NCBI RefSeq assembly: GCF_900101345.1
Contig: NZ_FMUX01000002.1
Span: 186,001 to 250,000, forward strand
Source of the DNA: Desulfoluna spongiiphila
Lineage (GTDB): Bacteria > Desulfobacterota > Desulfobacteria > Desulfobacterales > Desulfolunaceae
DNA length: 64,000 nt
Direction of reading: 5' to 3'
The notes beneath the pieces are model-generated. The model had not been told where the DNA came from and made no database searches. It saw only the letters and a program-made list of their open reading frames with translations. The position numbers and the translations under genes are program-made. Below are positions 9,206 through 16,786 of the stretch, piece by piece (the stretch's first letter is position 1; each line of letters begins with the position of its first letter).

Positions 9206-9241
9206 TTGACAGAAAACAATGCCGCCACGTATACTTGGCGG
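9206..9241 (+). promoter_or_regulatory. Sigma70-type promoter with palindrome over the -10 box
   Basis: TTGACA (9206-9211) and TATACT (9230-9235) are separated by 18 bp, close to consensus. The palindrome CCGCCA-cgtatact-TGGCGG (9222-9241) spans the -10 element and is well placed for a repressor. It is about 95 bp upstream of the small ORF at 9334. The rest of the 8823-9333 gap shows nothing else recognisable. Confidence 0.65.
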
Positions 9242-9333
9242 TAACGTTTGGTTTGATTTTTGGTGAGGTTGCGCCTTTTGGGCTCGGTGACGGTGAACAA
9301 CCGCCATAAAACCGGAAAAAAAAGGAGGGACGC

Positions 9334-9540
9334 ATGGCACAGGATGACGCCCGGAGAAAAACCGGGGTATCGGGGCAACGGTCCGGACAGGACCGAAGGC
9401 AGCGGGACGGGGGCTCGTCCCATGGGGCGGAGAGAAGGGGGCGACAGGACAGAAGAGAGCGCTGGAGCCCCTTTAACGAGTGGAGCAGTCCTTTGAAACG
9501 GAGCAGCCATGCCACAGGGGAGGCCCGGGGAAGCTCATAG
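9334..9540 (+). CDS. Small Arg-rich protein with RRxGxDRR-type repeats
   Basis: A 68-residue, strongly basic and hydrophilic protein. It contains repeated short units (GQRSGQDRRQ, GAERRGRQDRRER) like the small proteins with multiple R-S-G-x-D-R-R motifs seen in various Proteobacteria, whose function is not known to me. The start is well supported: AAAGGAGGGA (9321-9330) stands 3 nt before the ATG, and a near-consensus promoter lies at 9206-9235. It does not overlap the convergent protease gene downstream. The short length and low complexity limit certainty, but promoter plus ribosome-binding site make it likely to be expressed. Confidence 0.65.
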   Translation: MAQDDARRKTGVSGQRSGQDRRQRDGGSSHGAERRGRQDRRERWSPFNEWSSPLKRSSHATGEARGSS

Positions 9541-9560
9541 CCGTACCGGGGATGTGCCGT

Positions 9561-10229
9561 CTATTTTGCCCAGAGGATGCGATGGTTCGCCGTGTCGATG
9601 GTGTGGGGAAAGTTCTTGAGAAAATCCATGCCCAGAAGGCCTTCGTGCTGGGTGTGGCCGCCGTAATAGGGAATCACCGTGATGGTGGGGTTGTCCAGGC
9701 GTTTGGGTCCCAAGGAGATAAAATCCGCTGTGGTGATGCCTGTCTGGATGGTGTGGCCTCCGGCAACGGAAGCCTGGCCCGTGGCCATGTTTCTCAGTCC
9801 GACGCGCCGCGCCAGGGCTTCGTGGATCACCGTGGTGCTGGCCCCGGTGTCCAGGAGCAGGATGGCAGAGACCGACCTGCTGTTGTTTCCTATGGTCACC
9901 CGAACAAGGATCTTGTTATCGGCAAAGGTAAAACGGGTGGAGGCGACCCTGGATGCGGCTTCGGGCAGGGGGTTGGCCTTTCTCTCCAGCTCTTCTTTTG
10001 TCATCTCCTCTTCTTTGAGCTCAACCCGGCTTTCTTCGGGGCGCTCGTCAAACTGATCGTAGAAGACCTTTGATTTATCCGCTTCCTCCTGGGGCACCTC
10101 GCTCAGGTCGTCGGTGAAACAGATGACCCCGTCCTCGTTGCGGTACTGATAAAATTCAGCGTATCCGGTTTGGCAGGAAAGGAGCCAGGCCATGGCAAGA
10201 ATCCCGAATATGTGGTTTCTGAGCTGCAT
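9561..10229 (-). CDS. Secreted retropepsin-like aspartic protease with DUF4124-like N-terminus
   Basis: A 222-residue exported protein: signal peptide (1-24), then a DUF4124-like segment (EFYQYRNEDGVICFTDDLSEVP), a charged Glu/Lys-rich linker (50-90), and a retropepsin-like domain from about residue 95. The catalytic motif is LLLDTGASTTVI, followed by the flap-like region and LLGMDFLKNF, as in TIGR02281/gag-asp families. Only one DTG is present, so the active enzyme should be a homodimer. The gene reads toward the TRAP transporter genes but is 150 bp away from dctM with repeat R3 in the region, so it is probably monocistronic. GGAGAG precedes the start. Confidence 0.85.
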   Translation of the reverse strand: MQLRNHIFGILAMAWLLSCQTGYAEFYQYRNEDGVICFTDDLSEVPQEEADKSKVFYDQFDERPEESRVELKEEEMTKEELERKANPLPEAASRVASTRFTFADNKILVRVTIGNNSRSVSAILLLDTGASTTVIHEALARRVGLRNMATGQASVAGGHTIQTGITTADFISLGPKRLDNPTITVIPYYGGHTQHEGLLGMDFLKNFPHTIDTANHRILWAK

Positions 10230-10269
10230 AATTGTGTGCTCTCCGCAGGGGATTTATGTTTGTTCTTTT

Positions 10270-10343
10270 CCGCGATGTGCGCCGCAAGGGGTAAAGCGTT
10301 GCGGCAACGAGCTTTCAAGGTGGCTCACCTTGCCGCCGGAGGC
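10270..10343 (+). repeat. Dispersed palindromic repeat, copy R3 (short subfamily)
   Basis: Contains CGCAAGGGGTAAAGCGTTGCG, the hairpin CAAGGTGGCTCACCTTG and the terminal CCGCCGGAGGC. It resembles the right half of the full repeats and is closest to R6 and R22. Confidence 0.8.
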
Positions 10344-10377
10344 ATCGTTTTTGTCAGTTTGATTTTGGCGTCGGCCC

Positions 10378-11682
10378 TTATCGCATGGCCTCGGGCAGCA
10401 CCAGGGCAATATCTGGAAAGAGTACCACAAGAAGGGCTGCCAGAGCCAGGGCCGCGAGGAGGGGGAGCACCCCTTTGAAGATCACGGCAAGGGGGATATC
10501 GGGGACCACGCTGCGCACCACGTAGACGTTGATGCCCACAGGGGGGGTGATGACCCCGATCTGGGTGACCAGGACGATGACCACACCGAACCACATGGGG
10601 TGAAAGCCCAGCTGAGTGACCACCGGATAGAAGATGGGCACGGTGAGCATGATCAGGGCCAGGGCGTCAATGAAACAGCCCCCCACCAGGTAGACAAGGA
10701 TAATGAGGGCGATGACCGCGTAGGGCGGCAGGTCCATCTCCACCACGGCGGTGGCGATCTCAAAGGGAATGCGCGTCACGGCCAGGAAGTGCCCGAAAAT
10801 GGTGGCCCCGGCCACGATAACCAGGATCATGCAGGAGATGCGGGTGGTCTCGGACAGGGCCGCCACAAGGCCCGCCGTGTCGATGGTGCCCCGGGCAAGG
10901 GCAATGGCAAGGGTGCCGAAGGCCCCGATACCGCCAGCTTCCGTCGGGGTGAAGAGACCGAAGAAGAGCCCGCCCATGACCAGGGCAAAAAGGAGCAGGG
11001 TCTCCACCAGGCCGCTCAAGGAGGCGATGCGTTCCTTTGCGGAGCTCTTCGGGCCCCGCGGGGCCACCGCGGGGTCGACAAGGGCCCAGATGGCAATGGA
11101 TGCCGCAAAGAGCACGGTGAGAAGGATGCCCGGCAGGATCCCCGCCATGAACAGCCCCCCGATGGACTGCTCGGTCATGATGCCGTAGAGGATGAAGATG
11201 ACGCTCGGGGGCACGAGGATCCCCAGGCTCCCCCCTGCCGCAACCACCCCGGAAGCGATGGAATCTTTGTATCCGTAGCGTTTCATCTCGGGGATGGTCA
11301 CCGAGGCCATGGTGGCGCAGGTGGCGTTGGTGGATCCGCAGATGGCGGAAAAACCGGCACAGGCTCCGATGGTGGCGATGGCCATGCCCCCGGGCAGGTG
11401 GCCCATGAACCGGTAGGCTGCGGTGAAGAGCCGGGTGCTGATGCCTGCATGGAAGGCGATCTGGCCCATGAAGATGAACAGGGGAATCACGGTGAGGTTG
11501 TACGACCCGAAGATATCGACGATGTCCCGTACCGCCAGGTTCAGGGCCGCATCAAAGGAGACCAGGGCTCCGAACCCCAGGATGCCGGTGAGGGCCATGA
11601 CAAAGCCCACGGGCATCCCCGTGAAGAGAAGGACAAAGAGAAAGAGAAAGCCGGCGGCACCGGCGGCCGTTGGAGAAATCAT
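10378..11682 (-). CDS. dctM: TRAP transporter large permease subunit
   Basis: A 434-residue, highly hydrophobic protein with about 12 membrane helices, typical of DctM. Family features include FIFMGQIAFHAGISTRLF, the CGSTNATCATM segment, GGSLGILVPPSVIFILYG, FTPTEAGGIGA and QIGVITPPVGINVYVV. It forms the sodium-coupled transport channel with DctQ. The reading frame extends upstream to 11856, but that part is read-through of repeat R4; the ATG at 11682 (MISPTAAGAAGFL) gives the normal N-terminus. It is separated from dctQ by 456 bp containing two repeat copies, unusual for this operon type. Confidence 0.93.
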   Translation of the reverse strand: MISPTAAGAAGFLFLFVLLFTGMPVGFVMALTGILGFGALVSFDAALNLAVRDIVDIFGSYNLTVIPLFIFMGQIAFHAGISTRLFTAAYRFMGHLPGGMAIATIGACAGFSAICGSTNATCATMASVTIPEMKRYGYKDSIASGVVAAGGSLGILVPPSVIFILYGIMTEQSIGGLFMAGILPGILLTVLFAASIAIWALVDPAVAPRGPKSSAKERIASLSGLVETLLLFALVMGGLFFGLFTPTEAGGIGAFGTLAIALARGTIDTAGLVAALSETTRISCMILVIVAGATIFGHFLAVTRIPFEIATAVVEMDLPPYAVIALIILVYLVGGCFIDALALIMLTVPIFYPVVTQLGFHPMWFGVVIVLVTQIGVITPPVGINVYVVRSVVPDIPLAVIFKGVLPLLAALALAALLVVLFPDIALVLPEAMR

Positions 11683-11724
11683 AAAGAAACAGAACCTCAA
11701 TATCTCGGTTGAAAATACCTGAAA

Positions 11725-11871
11725 GCCTCCGGCGGCCCTGCCGGGGGCCAAACTTTTGAAAAGTTTGATAAACAGGTTTTGAAAAAAAGCAATGCCACCT
11801 TGAGAGCTTATGTCCGCAACGAATCGCAATGGCAACCTGCTTTCGAGGTGGCACACCTCGCCGCCGGAGGC
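11725..11871 (+). repeat. Dispersed palindromic repeat, copy R4
   Basis: Starts GCCTCCGGCGGCCCTGCC, includes the AAACTTTTGAAAAGTTT hairpin and ATAAACAGGT, has a degenerate middle, and ends CGAGGTGGCACACCTCG then CCGCCGGAGGC. A 15-bp linker (11872-11886) joins it to R5. It lies inside the dctPQM operon. Confidence 0.9.
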
Positions 11872-11886
11872 AGTGCGGTTAAAGAT

Positions 11887-12056
11887 GCCTCCGGCGGCCC
11901 TGCCGGGGGCTAAACGTTTAAAAAGTTTAACAAACAGGTTTTAAAAACAGATTCAGCTCAATCTGACTCAAAGGCGAATGTGATTTTCCCTGAGGAACGA
12001 AGGGGAAAGCGCATTCGCAACCTGCTTTCAAGGTGGCACACCTTGCCGCCGGAGGC
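11887..12056 (+). repeat. Dispersed palindromic repeat, copy R5 (full length)
   Basis: A near-consensus 170-bp copy. Modules in order: GCCTCCGGCGG end and GC-rich hairpin; an A/T hairpin of AAACGTTTAAAAAGTTT type; GATTCAG-ctcaat-CTGA; GCGAATG...CATTCGC around the loop TGAGGAACGAA; CAAGGTGGCACACCTTG; and the CCGCCGGAGGC end. Confidence 0.92.
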
Positions 12057-12073
12057 ATCTTTTTGGTTTTTAC

Positions 12074-12118
12074 TCTGAGCCCTCTTGCCCCTGTGGTTCA
12101 TCCGATTTTAACCATAGA
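12074..12118 (+). repeat. Repeat-associated 3' extension module
   Basis: CTGAGCCC followed by CTGTGGTTCATCCGA and TTTTAACCATAG. The same block follows R18 (49298-49347) and R20 (54260-54308). GTGGTT can pair with AACCAT, giving another small hairpin. It seems to be an optional extra module of the dispersed repeat. Confidence 0.75.
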
Positions 12119-12138
12119 ATGCACGTTTTTGCTTTGCG

Positions 12139-12606
12139 TTACCTCAGCCGTGTGACCAGTACGGCCACGAAGAGCCCCATGCCGGCGGTGATGCCTGTCA
12201 CCACGGGCCAGACCGGGATTTTGAGGGTCATGGAGACCTCGGCGGCTTCTTTGAGTTCCAGGGCATGGCGGCCCATGCGCAGGGTGAGCAGGCCGAAGAG
12301 GATGATCAGCACGAGGGTGACGGTGCGGTTCAGCCATTTTCTGGGGGCCGGGGGGAGTTTGTCTGCCAGGAACTCCACGGCGATGTGGCCCCCTTTGAGG
12401 GTGGTGTCGGCCAGGGCAAAGGCCACCATGAGGGCACCCAGGAAACCCACGGTTTCGTAGGCACCGGCAATGGGATACCTGAAAAAACGCAGGGCGACGT
12501 CCAGGCAGGTTGCCCCCATCATGCCGAGGAGGCAGGCGGCGGCGAGCCAGGAGGAAAAGGTCGCCCCCTTTGTCAGGGCGGTGGTGAGGTGGCCTGCCCG
12601 GATCAT
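12139..12606 (-). CDS. dctQ: TRAP transporter small permease subunit
   Basis: A 155-residue protein with four predicted membrane helices (about residues 15-35, 52-72, 93-113, 132-152), the DctQ size and topology. The conserved patch GHIAVEFLADKLPP sits between helices 2 and 3. It pairs with DctM in the membrane and helps dock the periplasmic binding protein. Its start overlaps the stop of dctP by 4 bp (ATGA), so the two are translationally coupled, whereas dctM lies 456 bp downstream across two repeats. Confidence 0.92.
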   Translation of the reverse strand: MIRAGHLTTALTKGATFSSWLAAACLLGMMGATCLDVALRFFRYPIAGAYETVGFLGALMVAFALADTTLKGGHIAVEFLADKLPPAPRKWLNRTVTLVLIILFGLLTLRMGRHALELKEAAEVSMTLKIPVWPVVTGITAGMGLFVAVLVTRLR

Positions 12607-13637
12607 GAGCCGCTCGCCAGTGTCTGCCCGGCCATGAGGCGTTTCAGGGTTTCCACCAGGGCGGCTCCGTCCATGCCCTTTTTGGAGGCCCGGGAGATGT
12701 AATCCGTTACCACGGGCCGGACCGCTTCTTTCCAGGCTGCGTTCTCATCGGCTGACAGGGGGACGGTGCGGTTGCCCCGCTCGAGGCTGGCATCCATGCC
12801 CAGGGTGTCCGAATCGTCCCACGCCTTGCCGTGGACATCCACCCAGCGGGTGCTTGTCTCCTCCATGACGGCCTTCAGGTCGTCGGGCAGGGCGTTCCAT
12901 TTTCTTTTGTTCATTACCACGTACATGGTGGTGGTGTATCCCACGGCTCCGCAGAGGGTGGTGGAGGAGACCACCTCGGCCTGACGCCATCCCTTGAGGA
13001 CTTCCACAGGCCCGAAGGTTCCTTCCACAACGCCTTTCTGGAGGGCTTCGTAGGTGCTGCCCTGGGGCATGGCCACGGGCACGGCGCCCAGGGCCTCCAC
13101 CACCTTGGCGGAGAGCCCGGTGGAGCGGATCTTCATGCCCTTGAGGTCGGCCAGGGAGGCCACCGGTTTTTTGGTGTGGAGCAGGCCCGGCCCATGGGCG
13201 TGGAGGTAAAGCACTTTGACTTTTTCCAGCTCTTTGGGGGCGGTGGCCCGGTGGTATGCGTTGACCACGCGGGAGGCGGTGAGGCCGTCGGGGTAGCCCA
13301 TGGGCAGGTCGCAGGCCTCCATGACGGGGAATCGGCCCCTGTTGTAGGCAAATACCGACATGCCGATGTCGGAGATGCCCCCGGTGACGCCGTCGTAGCA
13401 GTTTTTGGCATTGGTGAGGGTGCCGCCGGGAAAGACGGTAATCTTGATGCGGCCGTCGCTTTGCGTTTCCACCTCATTGGCCCAGGCTTGGGCTGCTTTG
13501 GCCTGGGCGTGGGACGCGGGGAAGAACACGCTGTAGGTAAACCGCCAGGTTTTGGCGGTGGCCGGGGTGGTAAAAAGGGCCAGGATGACGGCGCCGGCGA
13601 AAAGGACACAGGAACGGCGAAGGGCATGTCGCTTCAT
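12603..13637 (-). CDS. dctP: TRAP transporter substrate-binding protein
   Basis: A 344-residue periplasmic protein with a signal peptide (1-28, ending PATAK). Typical DctP features are seen: WANEVETQSDGRIKITVFPGG near the N-terminus, LADLKGMKIRS in the middle with the arginine that usually binds a carboxylate, GTFGPVEVLKGWRQAEVV, and the long C-terminal helices. It captures an organic acid and delivers it to DctQM; the ligand cannot be named from sequence. GAGGAG precedes the start. First gene of the operon dctP-dctQ-dctM. Confidence 0.92.
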   Translation of the reverse strand: MKRHALRRSCVLFAGAVILALFTTPATAKTWRFTYSVFFPASHAQAKAAQAWANEVETQSDGRIKITVFPGGTLTNAKNCYDGVTGGISDIGMSVFAYNRGRFPVMEACDLPMGYPDGLTASRVVNAYHRATAPKELEKVKVLYLHAHGPGLLHTKKPVASLADLKGMKIRSTGLSAKVVEALGAVPVAMPQGSTYEALQKGVVEGTFGPVEVLKGWRQAEVVSSTTLCGAVGYTTTMYVVMNKRKWNALPDDLKAVMEETSTRWVDVHGKAWDDSDTLGMDASLERGNRTVPLSADENAAWKEAVRPVVTDYISRASKKGMDGAALVETLKRLMAGQTLASGS

Positions 13638-13754
13638 GGTGCACTCCTCAAAATCATGGTGGGATTTCAGGTTGATGGCCGGTGCACCGGATCGACCTGA
13701 AAACGAAGGTGTATCCCCTTAGGGACGGGATAAAATAAAACATACAAAAGCGAT

Positions 13755-13840
13755 GCCTCCGGCGGCAAGGTGAGCCACCTTGAAAGCTGCTTACCGCTGC
13801 GCTTTACCCCTCGTTCCTCGGGGTAAAGCGCAGCGGTATT
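13755..13840 (-). repeat. Dispersed palindromic repeat, copy R6 (short subfamily)
   Basis: GCCTCCGGCGGCAAGGTGAG, hairpin CAAGGTG-AGC-CACCTTG, then TACCGCTGCGCTTTACCCC pairing with GGGGTAAAGCGCAGCGGTA around TCGTTCC. About 86 bp. The remainder of the 13638-14040 gap shows no gene. Confidence 0.88.
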
Positions 13841-14040
13841 CTTTGTACATTTATTTTGTACCTGACCCCTTACTATGGATTGCTTACGAGTCATTAAAAG
13901 ACCGTGACTGGCGGTCATTTGTCAAGAAAATAGTGCCTATGGTGGGGAATCCATGGCGTTTTTGAATGCATGTTCTTTGCGGGGGAGCGCGGTGCGGTTT
14001 GATGGGATCAGGCGGTGAAAGGGCGCGGGGGGCGCGCAAC

Positions 14041-14070
14041 AAAGCCCCTGCACTTGCGTGCAGGGGCTTT
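14041..14070 (-). terminator. Strong hairpin after the flavoprotein gene
   Basis: AAAGCCCCTGCA-cttgcg-TGCAGGGGCTTT, a perfect 12-bp stem that begins 4 bp past the stop codon at 14075. On the minus strand the 3' arm ends TTTGTTGCG, a weak U tract. Confidence 0.75.
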
Positions 14071-14074
14071 GCAT

Positions 14075-15470
14075 TTATTCGCTGGCGGTGTCGGCTTTGT
14101 CCACGATGCCTTTGTGGGGTTTGACCATCTCTTTTTTCAGCATTTTTCTGATGGCCTGGCGCATATCGGGGTCCTGGGTGAGCTTGATCATGTCTTCGCT
14201 CATCTTCAGGGCGTCGGCGTCGTCATGGGGAAAATCGTACAATCCGTTGGCTTCGTAGAAGGCGTGGTCGGCCTGGAAGACAAACCGGTGGCGTCCCCAC
14301 ACATCATCGCGAAACACCTTTCGCCCGCCGATGCCCACGAAGGTCGCGGGGCGAACATAGCCGCGCTCGGCAAAGGCGGTGATCCGGCGCACCATGGTGT
14401 CGATGCGGGCATCGATGAACGCGCTCTCTTCCACCTCATCGGTGACGGTGTCTGCAAGGTGTGCCCCCTGCCATTCGGTGATGGCATCCAGGGTCCCTTT
14501 GAGGGCCACCATCTGGGTGAGGGGGGCCGGACAGGAGGAAGCCCACCTGTTTGTCCTTTAAGGCCGGGACATGGTTTTGGAAAAAGCTGCGGTCGAAAAA
14601 CTGCTTCCAGGTGGACGAGAGCCACCGGTCCTTGATTTCCCCGGCCAGGATGAGGATGTCGGCCGGGGCCACTTTTTCCCGGGCAAACTCGATGAAGTCG
14701 TCTTTGCCTTCGTAGATGCATTCGTGGTCGAAACCGCACTGGATGCAGCCCAGGCAGTCGCCTTTCACGGCGAGATCCGAGAGGGTGACCACCTCGATGT
14801 CGGCCTTGAAACCGGCCACGCAGCGCTCCACCATGCGGCCCAGGTTCGTGCCCTCGTAGTTTTCGTCCTGGATGAGGAGCACCTTTTTCGTGCCGGCGTC
14901 CACGGGCTTAGGGGCCGGGCCGCTTTCGTAGACATGCCAGCTGTAGGAAAGCGGGTAGGTGCGTTTGCCGAACATGGCCCCGGACTGGACATCATCAAAC
15001 AGCTGGGCGGCGAAATGGGCGAGGCGCATCTGCCCCTCTTCCTTGAGAAGGTCATAGGAGTCTGCGGAATAGGATCCGGCAAACAGGGTGTCCAGATCAT
15101 CGTTGATGGCCCGAAGGTAGTCCACGGCATAGTTGTCGAAGAAGTTGATGGAGGTGGAGATGACCGCTGAGTATTTCCCCTTGAAGAGAGGGGCCTTGCC
15201 GCTGGCGAACAGTTTTTCCATGAATCGCTTGTACTGGGCAGGTACCAGGCAGGTATAGACGGGCGTTGCCCAGATGATGAGGTCTGCCGTTTTTACCGAC
15301 GCCATGACGGCGTCGAAGGCGTCCTCCTCTTCCATGAGGGCTTTGATGGTCTGGCCGATGTGGAACACATCATAGCTGTGTTCCGGGAACAGTTTACTGA
15401 TGTAGTTGACCGATTGAAGGGTAACGCTGTCCTTACCTTTCGGGCTCCCACTGAGGACGGTGATGTTCAT
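14075..15470 (-). pseudogene. Two-domain NADPH-dependent FMN reductase / flavodoxin-like protein, frameshifted
   Basis: The N-terminal 320 or so residues (from ATG 15470, MNITVLSGSPKGKDSVTLQ) show a flavodoxin-like flavin-binding start, WATPVYTCLVPAQYKRFMEK, and a second flavodoxin-like half with a cysteine cluster CLGCIQCGFDHEC. The frame is then lost at the G6 run 14521-14526 and continues in another frame from about 14520 to 14075 (MVALKGTLDAITEWQG...), giving a normal C-terminus. Removing one base from the run would join the halves as LLSGPLTQMVALKG, as expected for the family. Either a real frameshift, a slippage site, or a sequencing error. AAGGAG stands before the start. A divergent MerR regulator lies upstream. 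Redox partner unknown. Confidence 0.75.
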
Positions 15471-15613
15471 CTTTGGACTCCTTGAAGTTGCAAAAGTAAA
15501 TCTTTAGGGGTCGGAAAGTGCACCTTGAAACTACTGAAATGTCTACTTCCCCCTCTCTCCACTGGATGAGTTTTAGCAGACGGTCAATTCGTGTGTAAAG
15601 TGGAAAGTTGCAC

Positions 15614-15645
15614 TTGACACTTTGGTGGTTGAAAGTTGGTAAACA
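15614..15645 (+). promoter_or_regulatory. Possible MerR-type promoter with 20-bp spacer
   Basis: TTGACA (15614-15619) and TAAACA (15640-15645) are 20 bp apart, longer than usual, with the inverted repeat ACTTT...AAAGT (15619-15623 and 15632-15636) inside. MerR-family regulators act on such stretched promoters. Related AAAGTGCAC-like words occur at about 15516 and 15792. The 15471-15954 gap between the flavoprotein and the MerR gene shows nothing else clear. Confidence 0.35.
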
Positions 15646-15954
15646 ATGTTTTAATATCAGAACCATTCTTGCCGCCGGTCCCTGGGGCGCGTGGGAATTG
15701 CTTTCTTCTGCTTTATACTCCATTGGGTATTTTTTTATGTAACTGCTCAAACCCAATAGGGTTCTTTGTTGAACCGTCATTTTTTTTGCAAAAAGTGCAC
15801 ATGGGGGATGGTCCTGCCGGGCATGACGGCAAGGCCATGTTTGCGGGTACCATAGGTATCTGTGTCGGAGTCTGTGAGATAGAAAAATTCTACAATTCCA
15901 GTGGTATGGGAGATGGAATTGCCAACCCATGCAAAGAGTCGAGGATCAGGCGAA

Positions 15955-16683
15955 ATGGAGCAGATGATATCCGAAGACATTCCCCGTACGGATCGCGGGG
16001 TGCCTTATGTGAAGATGCGGGACCTTAAGTCGCTGACGGGGTTGCCCGGGTCGACCATTCAACATTATGCCAACCTGGGGCTCCTGCCGGGGACGGTGAA
16101 GACCGAGACCAATGTGGCCTGGTACCCTCCCGACACCGTGGCACGGATCCGGTTGATCCGCCTGCTTCAGAATCGTCACCGCCTCTCCCTGGCGCAGATC
16201 GGGGCCCTGTTCCGACGGAATGCCACGGACGACGAGGTCGCGGTGATGGCAAGCCTGCACGAGGTGGTTTTCGGCCAGGAGGATCCCCAGGCCATTTCCC
16301 GGGAGGCGTTTATCCGTGATACCGGGCTCACCTCGGAGACGGTGGACCGGCTCGAAGCCCTGGGGCTGCTCCTTCCCGTCAGCGACGGGAAATTCGACCG
16401 GGAGGACGTGATGGTGGCGTCCCTGGCGCGAAAGGCCCTGCTCATGGGGGTGGACCTGGAGGACCTCACCTTTTATTCGGAGCTGGTGGGCAAGATGGTG
16501 GCCCGTGAGATGCGATTGCGCCGGGGCATCAGCCGGGGGCTCAGCGTGGAGCAGAACAGCGCTATGACCCTGGAGCTGACCCGCATGGGAAGGGCGTTCC
16601 GGATTTACCTGTTTGACCGGACCTTTCAGAAGGTGATCGTGGATTCGGTATCGGGGGATGACCTGGAGATGCAGGAGGGATGA
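15955..16683 (+). CDS. MerR-family regulator with two winged-HTH segments
   Basis: A 242-residue protein from ATG 15955 (a GTG at 15901 is in frame upstream, but ATG follows an AGGATCAGG stretch). Residues 15-80 are a MerR-type DNA-binding domain (MRDLKSLTGLPGSTIQHYANLGL..., SLAQIGALF). Residues about 115-160 look like a second MerR-like HTH (FIRDTGLTSETVDRLEALGLL, FDREDVMVASLARK). No metal-binding cysteine set is present. It is divergent from the flavoprotein gene, which it may control. Effector unknown. Confidence 0.8.
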   Translation: MEQMISEDIPRTDRGVPYVKMRDLKSLTGLPGSTIQHYANLGLLPGTVKTETNVAWYPPDTVARIRLIRLLQNRHRLSLAQIGALFRRNATDDEVAVMASLHEVVFGQEDPQAISREAFIRDTGLTSETVDRLEALGLLLPVSDGKFDREDVMVASLARKALLMGVDLEDLTFYSELVGKMVAREMRLRRGISRGLSVEQNSAMTLELTRMGRAFRIYLFDRTFQKVIVDSVSGDDLEMQEG

Positions 16684-16740
16684 TATCCTTTGTCGGCGGC
16701 TGGGCGGCAAACCCGCATCACAAGGAAGGGGAAACACCTC

Positions 16741-16764
16741 GCCCCCGGCAGGCCTGCCGGAGGC
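16741..16764 (-). repeat. Repeat fragment R7
   Basis: GCCCCCGGCAGGCCTGCC followed by GGAGGC: one terminal hairpin of the dispersed repeat, without the rest. Confidence 0.7.
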
Positions 16765-16786
16765 ACGATGCTGTGGAACAGAGACC

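Noticed and set aside
11683..11856. N-terminal extension of dctM by 58 residues
   Set aside because: The extension is translated from repeat R4 and has no similarity to TRAP permeases; the ATG at 11682 gives the normal start.
13638..14074. tRNA or small RNA in the gap after dctP
   Set aside because: The hairpins seen are repeat R6 and the flavoprotein terminator; no cloverleaf or T-loop motif was found.
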